Assembly: GCF_001421765.1 (NCBI RefSeq)
Contig: NZ_LMLA01000001.1
Span: 186,001-250,000 of the forward strand
Origin: Sphingomonas sp. Leaf32
Lineage (GTDB): Bacteria; Pseudomonadota; Alphaproteobacteria; Sphingomonadales; Sphingomonadaceae
Reading direction: 5' to 3'
Length of the DNA: 64,000 nt
Positions 17,067 through 25,186 of this stretch are shown here, one piece after another (the first letter of the stretch is position 1; each line of letters begins with the position of its first letter). A program made the translations under genes and the position numbers. Below the pieces are notes generated by a model. It searched no databases and had not been told where the DNA came from. It saw only the letters and a program-made list of their open reading frames with translations.

Positions 17067-18025
17067 GCCAGCCTCCGCCGCATCGCGATGAGCAGATAGA
17101 GGAAGAACGGCCCGCCCAGCATCGACATGGCGATGCCCAGCCGCAATTCGCTGACGCTCGGGGCAAGGCGCACCAGCGCGTCGGCAAAGGTCAGCAGTAC
17201 CGCCCCCGCCAGCGCCGAGGGCAACAGGATCGCCGACGGACGATTGCCCGCCAGCGGCCGCACCAGATGCGGTACGATCAGCCCGACAAAGCCGATGATC
17301 CCCGCCGAGGCGACCGACGCCCCGACGCTCAGCGCGATTCCGAGGATCACCAGCCGTTGCAGCCGCCCCGGATCGACCCCCATCGAGCGCGCCGCCGCCT
17401 CGCCCAGCGTCAGTGCGTCGAGCGACCGCGCGGTCAGCGACAGCAGCACCATGCCGAGCGCAATGAGGGGTGCCGCAACCAGCACGTCGTCCCAGCTGCG
17501 ATCGGTCAGCGCGCCCATCAGCCATGTCACGATCTGCGACGATACAAACGGCGTCGGCGCAAGGCTGATGGCGAGCGCGGTCAGCGATCCGGTGATGCTG
17601 GTCAGGATCATGCCGCCCAGCGTGAACAGGATCAGGCTGCCCGACCGCCCGGCAATCAGCGCCAGCAGCGACATGGTCACGCCCGCCCCGGCCAGCGCGA
17701 ATCCCGGCAACAGCCACATCTGCGCGGCATAGCCGAAATACAGCGCGACGACCGCCCCGAACGCCGCGCCCGACGACACACCGAACAGCCCCGGGTCGGC
17801 CAGCGGATTGCGCAGATAGCCCTGCATCACCGCCCCCGACAGCCCCAGCGCACTGCCCACCAGCAACGCCAGCACGGTGCGCGGCAGGCGCAGTTCGACG
17901 ATGATGATCGATCGCGGGTCGTCGGCGGTCCAGGCGTCGAACGGCACCCACACCTTCCCCGCCGCGACCGACAGACAGGCGGCGATCAGCAGCAGGACGA
18001 TCAGTCCGAGGGTCAGCCGCTTCAT
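17063..18025 (-). CDS. btuC: Cobalamin ABC transporter permease
   Basis: A 320-residue FecCD/BtuC-type inner-membrane permease with about 10 transmembrane helices. Motifs include LRLPRTVLALLVGSALGLSG, GYLRNPLADPGLFGVSSG and GFVGLIVPHLVRPLAG, the ATPase-contacting loop. Its ATG overlaps the btuF stop by 4 bases (ATGA). Siderophore permeases share this fold, so the cobalamin assignment depends on the riboswitch and neighbours. Confidence 0.92.
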   Translation of the reverse strand: MKRLTLGLIVLLLIAACLSVAAGKVWVPFDAWTADDPRSIIIVELRLPRTVLALLVGSALGLSGAVMQGYLRNPLADPGLFGVSSGAAFGAVVALYFGYAAQMWLLPGFALAGAGVTMSLLALIAGRSGSLILFTLGGMILTSITGSLTALAISLAPTPFVSSQIVTWLMGALTDRSWDDVLVAAPLIALGMVLLSLTARSLDALTLGEAAARSMGVDPGRLQRLVILGIALSVGASVASAGIIGFVGLIVPHLVRPLAGNRPSAILLPSALAGAVLLTFADALVRLAPSVSELRLGIAMSMLGGPFFLYLLIAMRRRLA

Positions 18026-18828
18026 GCCGCCACCTTCGCGCGGACCTGCCGCAACCGCGCCATCGCCGCGATGATCGTCGGCCCGCCGCAGTTCATCAAC
18101 CGCGTCGGATAGGGCGCGACGATGATATGCTTCGCCAGTCGCCGCACCGCCGGATGCCCGGTCATCCGGTCGTCCTGCACCCCCTCCGGCGCAGTCGACA
18201 ACAGCACGCGCGGCGGAGCGGCGACCAGATACTCGAGCGGGAGGACGTCCCATTGCTTGAGACCATAGGCCGCGCTCATATTGCGGAATCCGGCACGCTT
18301 GAGCAGGTCGTCGGTCAGCGTACCGCTGCCCGGCACCAGCCCGTTACCCTGCCAAACCAGCGCCCCGACCGGACGGACCCGCACCGGCACCGCCGCCGCC
18401 GCGATCCGCGCCGCCAGCGCATCGCCCCGCTCGGCATGGCCGATGGCGACGGCGATTGCGCGCACCTGCGCCATGCTGTCGGGCACCGATTCCGCCACCG
18501 GATATTGCACCAGCCGGATCCGCAGCCGCTTCAGGGCGGCGATGGTCGCCGGTTCGACATGCGGGCCGGCGAGCACGATGTCGGGGCGCAGCGCGACCAC
18601 TTCCTCGGCCGTCCCCGACGTCGCCTTGAACCGGCGCGACCACGCCAGCGGGACCGAGGTAGCGCGCGCATCCTGCGAATAATGGCTGATGCCGACGATC
18701 TGCGCCGGATCGGCGACGCGCGCCAGCACCGCGTCGACGCACGGATTGATCGACACGATCCGGGGCGCACGCGGCGCGGCCGACACCAGCCACGGCGCCG
18801 CCAGCAACAAGAGGAGCGGACGGATCAA
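18022..18828 (-). CDS. btuF: Cobalamin periplasmic substrate-binding protein
   Basis: A 268-residue class III substrate-binding protein with signal peptide MIRPLLLLLAAPWLVSAAP. RIVSINPCVDAVLA is the usual first strand; EEVVALRPDIVLAGPH and LVQYPVAES follow, then the second lobe. It delivers the corrinoid to BtuCD in the periplasm. The start is TTG (TTGATC) overlapping the cobO stop by 4 bases; no ATG gives an intact signal peptide. The last helix ARLRQVRAKVAA is complete. Confidence 0.88.
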   Translation of the reverse strand: MIRPLLLLLAAPWLVSAAPRAPRIVSINPCVDAVLARVADPAQIVGISHYSQDARATSVPLAWSRRFKATSGTAEEVVALRPDIVLAGPHVEPATIAALKRLRIRLVQYPVAESVPDSMAQVRAIAVAIGHAERGDALAARIAAAAVPVRVRPVGALVWQGNGLVPGSGTLTDDLLKRAGFRNMSAAYGLKQWDVLPLEYLVAAPPRVLLSTAPEGVQDDRMTGHPAVRRLAKHIIVAPYPTRLMNCGGPTIIAAMARLRQVRAKVAA

Positions 18829-19436
18829 TATTCGACGCCCTTCTGCGCTTTGAACCCGGCATGATAGGGATGCTTCACCTCGCCGAACTCGGTCACCAGA
18901 TCGGCCAGTTCGAGCAGTTCGGGCTTCGCGTTACGGCCGGTGATGCAGATATGCTTGGTCAGCGGCCTGCCTTTAAGGAACGCCACGATTTCGGCGATCG
19001 GGAGGGTGTCGTCGCGCAGCACGATGTTGAGTTCGTCGAGAATCACGAAATCGATGGCCGGGTCGAGGATCATCTCCTTCGAGCGTTCCCATGCGGCGCG
19101 GGCGGCGGCGATGTCCTGCGCACGATCCTGCGTTTCCCAGGTGAAGCCCTCGCCCATCACCTCGAAGCTGGCAAGGTCGGGATGCGCGTCGAAGAAGTTG
19201 CGCTCGCCCGTCTCCCACTTGCCCTTCACGTACTGGAGGATCGCAACGCGCATTCCCCAGCCGATGCTGCGGATCGCCATGCCGAACGCGCTCGATGACT
19301 TGCCCTTGCCGTTGCCGGTATGGACGATCAGCAGCCCACGCTCCAGCGTGCGGCGCGCCTGCATCTTCTCGCGCGCGACCGCCATGCGCTGCATCCGGGC
19401 ATTGTGGCGGGCATGATCGTCAGGGGTTTCGGTCAT
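18825..19436 (-). CDS. cobO: Cob(I)yrinic acid a,c-diamide adenosyltransferase
   Basis: A 203-residue cytoplasmic ATP:corrinoid adenosyltransferase of the CobA/CobO type. The P-loop GNGKGKSSSAFG is at about 42-53, GFTWETQ, the FVILDELN motif, and GRNAKPELLELADLVTE near the C-terminus are typical. It attaches the 5'-deoxyadenosyl group to incoming or intermediate corrinoids. The ATG overlaps the cobD stop by 4 bases. The family also acts in pure salvage, so its presence does not prove de novo synthesis. Confidence 0.95.
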   Translation of the reverse strand: MTETPDDHARHNARMQRMAVAREKMQARRTLERGLLIVHTGNGKGKSSSAFGMAIRSIGWGMRVAILQYVKGKWETGERNFFDAHPDLASFEVMGEGFTWETQDRAQDIAAARAAWERSKEMILDPAIDFVILDELNIVLRDDTLPIAEIVAFLKGRPLTKHICITGRNAKPELLELADLVTEFGEVKHPYHAGFKAQKGVEY

Positions 19437-20395
19437 GGGATATACTCCGCAAGGGCGGTGGTCAGGCGGGCCAGCGCCGCGCCGTCGCGCGGCAGGCCGA
19501 TGCGCAGGGCGTCGGGACGGTCGGCGAACGGCCGGGTCAGGATGGCATGGTTGCACAGATGACGGAACAACCAGTGGGCATCGTCGCACCGGACCAGCCG
19601 GAACAGCGGCGCTGCACCGATTTGCTCCAGCGGCGACAGCGCGAAGTCGAGCAGGGTGCCGACCGTCTCGATCCGTTCGAACTGTTCCGCGCGCCACCGT
19701 GCATCGCGATAGGCGGTGGTGCCGATCACGATCGCCGGCATCGATACCGGCCAGTCGCCCAGCAGATGGCGCAACGCGCCGGCGATACGCGGCCCGGCGA
19801 TGACGAACCCCAGCCGAAGGCCCGGCAGGCCATAGAATTTGCCGAACGACCGCAGCACGGTCAGCCGGTCCGATGCCTCGCCGCACAGGCCGGGCGCGGG
19901 ATCGGCATAGGCTTCGTCGACCACCACCGTCATCCGCTGCGCCCATGCGCGCAGCATGTCGGGCGGCGTCACCCGCCCATCGGGATTGGCCGGCGAGGCC
20001 AGCACCAGCAGATCGGCATCGCCCGGATCGGCCAGCGCCGCGACGCATCGCGCCTCGCCCCAGGCGGCGTGATGCCCGGCATAGCCCGGCCGCACCACCG
20101 CCGGCCGCTCCGCCGCCAGCACGACCGCCAGCAGCCGCAGCGCGAGATCGGTGCCGGGCACCGCCACCACCTGCGCCGGATCGGCGACACCGAATGCCAG
20201 CGCCGCCGCCGCTTCCAGCGCGGCCAGTTCGCCCGGTTCGGGCAACCGGGCCACCCCCGGATCGACCCCGTCAACGGGATAGGCCCAGGGCGCGATCCCC
20301 GTCGACAGGTCGATCCAGTCGCCCCCGCCGAACGCACGCGCGGCGGCAGCCACCCGGCCGCCATGCGCGCAGAATTCGGCGAGGGATGCCACCAT
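19433..20395 (-). CDS. cobD: Threonine-phosphate decarboxylase-like PLP enzyme
   Basis: A 320-residue fold-type I aminotransferase-like enzyme (CobD in Salmonella, CobC in Pseudomonas naming) that makes the aminopropanol phosphate linker from threonine phosphate. IDLSTGIAPWAYP at the N-terminus, SPANPDGRVTP, VVVDEAYAD and the PLP lysine in SFGKFYGLPGLRLG are visible, and the final domain has LRIGLPRD. The ATG at 20395 lies one base beyond the btuB stop. A longer frame upstream overlaps btuB and is not used. Confidence 0.92.
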   Translation of the reverse strand: MVASLAEFCAHGGRVAAAARAFGGGDWIDLSTGIAPWAYPVDGVDPGVARLPEPGELAALEAAAALAFGVADPAQVVAVPGTDLALRLLAVVLAAERPAVVRPGYAGHHAAWGEARCVAALADPGDADLLVLASPANPDGRVTPPDMLRAWAQRMTVVVDEAYADPAPGLCGEASDRLTVLRSFGKFYGLPGLRLGFVIAGPRIAGALRHLLGDWPVSMPAIVIGTTAYRDARWRAEQFERIETVGTLLDFALSPLEQIGAAPLFRLVRCDDAHWLFRHLCNHAILTRPFADRPDALRIGLPRDGAALARLTTALAEYIP

Positions 20396-20396
20396 A

Positions 20397-22325
20397 TCAG
20401 TAGCGAACCCGGACACCGCCATAGGCGGCACGGCCCGGCGTGCCGTACTGGAAAATGGTCTGGTAGCGTTCGTCGAACAGGTTTTCGACGCGGCCATAGA
20501 CCTCGACCCGCTGCGTGATCGGGAACGCCGCGCGCAGGTCGGTCAGGACATAGCCGTCCAGCCGGCGGGTGTTCGACGCATTGTCGAAACTGTCGCCGAC
20601 CATCGTGACGGTCGCTCCGGTCGACAGGCCGAATGCCCAGCGATAATCGGCGTTGACCGTCAGGCTGTCCGACGGCCGCCGTTGCAGCTTGCGCCCGAAA
20701 TTGGTGGTGCCGGCCGAACGGTTCTGTGCATCGAGATACGTATAGGCCGCCGCGACGGTGAATGCCTCGACCGGCTTGAGCTTCAGCGCGAACTCCAGCC
20801 CCTTGGCCTCTGCCCGCTGGATATTGTCATAGGTGCCGAACGGCCGCCCGGCGCAGATGCCGGTGCCGTTGGCGGGGCAGGAGATGAACGCGATCAGGTC
20901 CTTGGACGTACGGTCGAACCACGTCGCACTCGCCTCCACCGCGCCGTCCAGCCCACGCTGGGTGATGCCGGCATCCCAGCCGTGCGAACGTTCCGGAGTG
21001 AGCAGCGCGTTGCCATATTCGCTCTGCAACTGATACAGGGTCGGGGCCTTGAACCCTTCGGAATAGCTGGCGCGCAGCAGCGTATTGCCACCGTTCGGCG
21101 ACCATACCCCGCTGCCGGAAAACACCGTTGCTCCGCCGAACACATTGTGATCGTCATGGCGCACGCCGCCGGTCAGCGTCAGATGTGCGATCGGCGTCAC
21201 CGCGATCTGGCCATAGACGCCCAGCAGCCGCGCCCGGCCGGTCGTCGCCGGCCCGCCAAAGCTGGACGTGGTGAAGCGCGACACTTCACGTTCTACGCCG
21301 AAGGTCGCGAAGACCGCATCGGTAACGTCGAACGACCCCTGGTAATCGATGCGGTCGTTGCGCCCCTTGCCCCGGAAGGTTTCGGTGGGCACGCTGTCGG
21401 GATCGTCGTTGGTGCGGTTGCTCTGGGTATGGGCATAGCCGACGCGGTTGCGGAACCGCCCGTCGAACAGCGCGGCGTTCAGCCCGGTATAGCCGGTCCA
21501 CTGTTCGGCATTGGCGACTTCGCGCGTGTCACCGAAGCTGAACGTCGGCGCGGGGAAGCCGTCGATCCCGGTCCGCCCGTTCGAATAGAAGCCGCGCACA
21601 TCGACCGACACATTGTCGGCCAACGCCACCGCGACGCTGCCGTTCGCGCCATAGTTGCGGTATCCGTCCTTCTCGCGACCCGATGCATAGGCCGAGATGC
21701 CGTCGGTGGTGAAATATCCGCCGCCGATGCTGGCGGACACCGGCCCCGCCTTGCCCGACACGTTGGCGAATGCCTGTCCGGTGCCGAACGATCCGCCTTC
21801 CGCACGGGCGTTGATCGCCAGCGCCTCGGTCGGCTGGCGGGTGATGAGGTTGACAACGCCGCCGATCGCCTGGCTGCCCCACAGCACCGACTGCGCGCCG
21901 CGCAGCACTTCGATGCGGGCGATATTACCGATCAGCAGGTTGCCGAAATTGAAACCGCCGCCGGGCGACGACGGATCGTTGAGCTTCACGCCGTCGATGA
22001 GCGCCACGGTCTGGTCGCTGTCGCCGCCGCGAATGTTGACGCCGGTGGTCGTGCCGATGCCGCCATTGCGGCTGACGGTGACGCCGGGCGTCTGGCGCAA
22101 CAGGTCGGACACGACCACCGCCTGCCGGGTTTCGATGGTCGCGGTGTCGAGCACGGTCACCGCCTGGCCGACGGTATCGACCGGGCGCGCCTCACGGTTC
22201 GCGGTCACGACGATGTCGTCGGCATCGTCCGCCACGCGCTCAAGGCCGGCGGTCGACTGCGCGCTCTGCGCAAAGCTCGGGGTCGCCGCCAACAGGCACG
22301 GCAGCAACAGGAAACGGGTCTTCAT
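20397..22325 (-). CDS. btuB: TonB-dependent cobalamin receptor
   Basis: A 642-residue outer-membrane TonB-dependent transporter. Signal peptide MKTRFLLLPCLLAATPSFAQ; a TonB-box-like DDIVVTANRE at about 36-45; plug domain with TPGVTVSRNGG, IRGGDSDQ and VLRGAQSVLWGSQAIGGVVN; a 22-strand barrel ending VRVRY with an aromatic terminus. The riboswitch upstream fixes the substrate class as cobalamin/corrinoids. ATG 22325 is preceded by AAGGGGGA within a hairpin. It is the first gene of an 11-gene operon with nearly no gaps. Confidence 0.95.
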   Translation of the reverse strand: MKTRFLLLPCLLAATPSFAQSAQSTAGLERVADDADDIVVTANREARPVDTVGQAVTVLDTATIETRQAVVVSDLLRQTPGVTVSRNGGIGTTTGVNIRGGDSDQTVALIDGVKLNDPSSPGGGFNFGNLLIGNIARIEVLRGAQSVLWGSQAIGGVVNLITRQPTEALAINARAEGGSFGTGQAFANVSGKAGPVSASIGGGYFTTDGISAYASGREKDGYRNYGANGSVAVALADNVSVDVRGFYSNGRTGIDGFPAPTFSFGDTREVANAEQWTGYTGLNAALFDGRFRNRVGYAHTQSNRTNDDPDSVPTETFRGKGRNDRIDYQGSFDVTDAVFATFGVEREVSRFTTSSFGGPATTGRARLLGVYGQIAVTPIAHLTLTGGVRHDDHNVFGGATVFSGSGVWSPNGGNTLLRASYSEGFKAPTLYQLQSEYGNALLTPERSHGWDAGITQRGLDGAVEASATWFDRTSKDLIAFISCPANGTGICAGRPFGTYDNIQRAEAKGLEFALKLKPVEAFTVAAAYTYLDAQNRSAGTTNFGRKLQRRPSDSLTVNADYRWAFGLSTGATVTMVGDSFDNASNTRRLDGYVLTDLRAAFPITQRVEVYGRVENLFDERYQTIFQYGTPGRAAYGGVRVRY

Positions 22326-22333
22326 TCGGGTAA

Positions 22334-22357
22334 TCCCCCTTGGCATCAAACAAGGGG
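22334..22357 (-). promoter_or_regulatory. SD-sequestering hairpin before btuB
   Basis: On the minus strand CCCCTTG (22357-22351) pairs with CAAGGGG (22342-22336) across an 8-base loop. The 3' arm contains the btuB ribosome-binding sequence AAGGGGGA, 8 bases before the ATG. It sits at the end of the riboswitch leader, and there is no T-tract, so translational control is the likely output. Inferred from sequence pairing only. Confidence 0.5.
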
Positions 22358-22477
22358 ACGCGCGGCGCGGGCGCCGGAACAGGCTGTTCTCCGCGCGTAC
22401 GACCCCCAAACGACGTCGTCACGCGAGGAAACCCTCGATCGCCCGGCACACCCCGTCCGCGCGAAGGACAACCGCGA

Positions 22478-22652
22478 CGGGCAGGTCTCCTGGCTCGCGG
22501 GTCATCGCCTTGCCCGGCCTTCCCGGATTTGCATCCAGTGGCACGCGGGGGAGCAAGGCTCGCCGGTCACAGTTGCGGGGGCAGCCCCGGATGGCACGTG
22601 ATGACCACGCGCTTCCGGGTTCCCTTTTCATCCCATTTCTGGGAACCTGTCG
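22478..22652 (-). ncRNA. Cobalamin riboswitch upstream of btuB
   Basis: Read on the minus strand, the leader begins GGTTCCC...GGGAACC, followed by the conserved core GCCCCCGCAACTGTGA and GTGCCACTG, and ends with the B12 box GAGCCAGGAGACCTGCC at about 22495-22479. All main sequence blocks of the adenosylcobalamin aptamer are in order. It controls the operon btuB through the histidine phosphatase. The expression platform lies within 22326-22478; the only clear element I find there is the hairpin over the btuB ribosome site. Confidence 0.93.
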
Positions 22653-22662
22653 CATCCGCGCC

Positions 22663-22690
22663 CTTAAAGCGCATCGGGGCACAGGACAAG
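22663..22690 (-). promoter_or_regulatory. Possible promoter of the riboswitch/btuB operon
   Basis: On the minus strand CTTGTC (22690-22685) and TTTAAG (22668-22663) are 16 bases apart, placing a start near 22657, just before the aptamer. The match is only fair. The -35 touches the cobU start codon on the other strand. Confidence 0.35.
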
Positions 22691-23233
22691 ATGGCGACGA
22701 CGACGCTGTTCGTGGGGGGCGCACGATCGGGCAAGAGCCGGCTGGCGCAGGCGGCGTGCGAAGCGCTGCCGGGGCCATGGACCTATATCGCCACGGCGCA
22801 GGCGTGGGACGCGGAGATGGCCGATCGCATCGCGCGCCACCGCGCCGATCGCGGCCCCGGCTGGCGGACGGTCGAATGTCCGGTCGACCTGGCGACCGCG
22901 ATCCGGGTGGCGGAGGGACCGGTACTGGTCGACTGCCTGACGCTGTGGCTGACCAACGTGATGCTGGGCGGGCACGACGCCGAACGACACAGCGCCGACC
23001 TGATCGCCGCCATCCATGCTGCGCAACATCCGCTGATGCTGGTCAGCAACGAAGTCGGCCTCGGCATCGTGCCCGAACACCTGCTGGGCCGCGAATTTCG
23101 CGATACGGCGGGGCGGCTCAATCAGGCGGTGGCGGCGGCGGTTGGACGGTGCTGGTTCGTGGTGGCGGGGATGGTATTGCCGCTGCAGCGGTTCGATCCC
23201 CTTCTCCTGCCCCCAACCGTTCGTGCTGAGTAG
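22691..23233 (+). CDS. cobU: Adenosylcobinamide kinase/guanylyltransferase
   Basis: A 180-residue bifunctional enzyme (CobP in Pseudomonas) that phosphorylates adenosylcobinamide and transfers GMP to give adenosylcobinamide-GDP, the CobS substrate. Walker A GGARSGKS is at 9-16; YIATAQAWDAEMADRIARHRADR carries the guanylylated His region; LVDCLTLWLTN and NEVGLGIVPEH follow. AGGAC precedes the ATG. It is divergent from the cob operon. The last residues (PTVRAE) and the TAG stop are encoded by a family A repeat that begins at about 23213, so the C-terminus is slightly extended. Confidence 0.94.
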   Translation: MATTTLFVGGARSGKSRLAQAACEALPGPWTYIATAQAWDAEMADRIARHRADRGPGWRTVECPVDLATAIRVAEGPVLVDCLTLWLTNVMLGGHDAERHSADLIAAIHAAQHPLMLVSNEVGLGIVPEHLLGREFRDTAGRLNQAVAAAVGRCWFVVAGMVLPLQRFDPLLLPPTVRAE

Positions 23234-23327
23234 AGACTGAGCTTGTCGAAGGCTCGTATCGAAGCACCTGTGGCGGTCCTTCGATCCGCCCTTTCGACTT
23301 CGCTCAATGGCTACTCAGGACGAACGG
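23213..23327. repeat. Palindromic repeat, family A, holding two stop codons
   Basis: Arms CCGTTCGTGCTGAGTAG and CTACTCAGGACGAACGG with inner CTGAGCTTGTCGAAGG and GTATCGAAGCACC, as at 4792-4903. The TAG in the left arm is the stop of cobU, and the TAG of the right arm, read on the minus strand, is the stop of the convergent NmrA-like gene. Confidence 0.9.
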
Positions 23328-24222
23328 CATCGTTTCTCGAAGCGGTTTTCAAGACTTCCCGCAACGGAGTCCACGCCACGTCATAGCGCCCATTATCCAC
23401 CGGCGCGCTCGGCGCGCGGCCGTCGAACATGTTGTGGAGATACTGCATTCCCTGCCACGCCGGAAACACCTGATCCCGCGCCGGAAACAGCCGGCGGGTC
23501 ACCCCGATCATCCGCGCCAACGTGGCCAGCGACCCGGCGCGCAACAGCCCATAAGGCTTGCCCGTCACCTCGCCCATCAACGCCGCCAGATCGCGCGCGC
23601 TGACCTGTGCCCCGGCGATGTGCAGGTTGCGCGGCGCGGCGGGATCGAGCGCGGCGGCGGCGGTATAGGCCGCCACATCGTCCTTGGTCGTCAGCGCGAA
23701 CTTCGTGTCGGCATCGCCCCAATACAGCACGCGCCGCACCCGCCGCTGGATCAACGGCATCTGCCCATCGAGCATATCGGCGAACGCGCCGTTGAAGATG
23801 GAGGTCGCGACGATCGGCGCGGTGTCGATCCGGGTGCGGAAGGCGCGGCGCAGGTCGAAATTGCGGTTGGTGCCGGTCGGCAGCGCGCGATAGTTGATCG
23901 AAAAGTCCGACGGAATGAACCGCGCCGCCCCGCCGCCCAGCGCCGCGTCGAGCAGCTTCGTCTGGGTATCGAGGATCGTGTCGCCAAGGCCATTGAGCGC
24001 CGACACGACGCACACCACCCCGCGACAGGCATGGGCCAGCGCCTGCGCGTCGTCGAAGTCGACCGGCCACGGATCGGCCCCGATCGCCGCCAGCGTCGCG
24101 ATCCGGTCCGGCGCGGTGCCGGCGCGGACCAGCGCGCGCACCTTCGCGCCGCGCGCCACCGCCGCCTTCGCGATCCGCCCGCCCAAATCGCCCGTCGCAC
24201 CTGCGACGATGATCGTGTCCAT
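23311..24222 (-). CDS. NmrA-like NAD(P)-binding protein
   Basis: A 303-residue atypical short-chain dehydrogenase of the NmrA/isoflavone-reductase type. The Rossmann motif GATGDLGGRIAKAA is at the N-terminus; FIPSDFSINYRA and the region around DDVAAYTAAA fit the NmrA fold. Such proteins are NAD(P)H-binding reductases or redox sensors; substrate unknown. The ATG at 24222 begins the family N-terminus MDTIIVAGATG. The last five residues (AVRPE) and the stop are supplied by the family A repeat, mirrored with cobU. Confidence 0.83.
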   Translation of the reverse strand: MDTIIVAGATGDLGGRIAKAAVARGAKVRALVRAGTAPDRIATLAAIGADPWPVDFDDAQALAHACRGVVCVVSALNGLGDTILDTQTKLLDAALGGGAARFIPSDFSINYRALPTGTNRNFDLRRAFRTRIDTAPIVATSIFNGAFADMLDGQMPLIQRRVRRVLYWGDADTKFALTTKDDVAAYTAAAALDPAAPRNLHIAGAQVSARDLAALMGEVTGKPYGLLRAGSLATLARMIGVTRRLFPARDQVFPAWQGMQYLHNMFDGRAPSAPVDNGRYDVAWTPLREVLKTASRNDAVRPE

Positions 24223-24304
24223 CTTCGTTCCCCGTAGCCTTCCCCGGCGAACTGCCGATCCCGTCGTGCGTTCCCGCCACACGGAACGCAAGGGGGTGCC
24301 ACCA

Positions 24305-25186
24305 ATGGACGAAACGATCGCGGCCCCGTGCTGCCCGATCTGCGGCAATGATCGCTGGCACGACCGCGCGCTGCCCGAATGCACCCATTGCGGGCTGGCG
24401 CTGACCGACCTGCGGTTCCCGGCGGAGGCCGTGCGCGCGGCGATCCGGGCGCTGCTGACCGGGGGGACGCCCGCCACGGGGATCGCCCTCGCCCCGCACG
24501 CCCGGCGCAATGCCGGCTGGGCGCTGGGCCTGGTGGCGGACGGCGAGCGCTGGCGCCCGGCAACCGCCGAACCGCACGCCGTCACCCTCGGCATGATCGC
24601 CCGCGCCGGCGAAAGCGCGCGGATCGCCGGGCTGCTGCACGACCTCGCGCCGCATTTCGAGGATCGGATCGTCCTGCTCGACGGCAGCGACGCCGATGCG
24701 GCGGCACTGGCACGGGCGGTTCCCGGCGCACGCGTCCACGCCCATCCGCTGAACGGCGACTTCGCCGCGCAACGCAACCGGGTGCAGGCGCTGGCGGACG
24801 GATGGGTGCTGCAACTCGACAGCGACGAGACACCCGATGCGGCGCTGCTGGGCGCGCTCGGCTGGCTGACGGCGGCGGCGGATCGGGACGGGCTATGGGC
24901 GCTGGGGCTGCCGCGCCGCAATTGGGTCGACGGGGTGCAGGCCGCGTTGTGGCCCGACATTCAGTATCGCCTGAACCGCGCGCACATCCGCTTCGCCGGC
25001 ACGGTGCACGAACGCCCGGTGGTGCCGTTCGACCGCACCTCCTTGGCGCTGGCGGGTGCGATCGACCATCACCTCGCCCGCGCCCGCGTGATCGAACGCT
25101 CGCGGGTTTACGAGGCCATGTCGACGGGCGCCGGCCGTCCCGGCGACGAAGCAGCCCTGCTCCGCCCCTTCATCGCCGCGCCGTAA
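24305..25186 (+). CDS. GT2-like glycosyltransferase with N-terminal zinc ribbon
   Basis: A 293-residue protein. Residues 8-30 hold two CxxC pairs (C10/C13 and C26/C29) typical of a zinc ribbon. The rest resembles WaaE/KdtX-type family 2 glycosyltransferases: a beta strand with LLDGSDADA, PLNGDFAAQRNRV and the metal/sugar-nucleotide motif QLDSDE, then RFAGTVHERP. The activity is probably cytoplasmic transfer of a sugar to a lipid or saccharide acceptor. Its 3' end overlaps the convergent GT4 gene by 79 bases. A zinc ribbon fused to this fold is unusual; the substrate is unknown. Confidence 0.75.
   Translation: MDETIAAPCCPICGNDRWHDRALPECTHCGLALTDLRFPAEAVRAAIRALLTGGTPATGIALAPHARRNAGWALGLVADGERWRPATAEPHAVTLGMIARAGESARIAGLLHDLAPHFEDRIVLLDGSDADAAALARAVPGARVHAHPLNGDFAAQRNRVQALADGWVLQLDSDETPDAALLGALGWLTAAADRDGLWALGLPRRNWVDGVQAALWPDIQYRLNRAHIRFAGTVHERPVVPFDRTSLALAGAIDHHLARARVIERSRVYEAMSTGAGRPGDEAALLRPFIAAP

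Noticed and set aside
20682..22601. Long plus-strand open frame of 639 codons opposite btuB
   Set aside because: It is antisense to a full-length, motif-complete TonB receptor and has no recognisable domain; such frames arise in GC-rich DNA.
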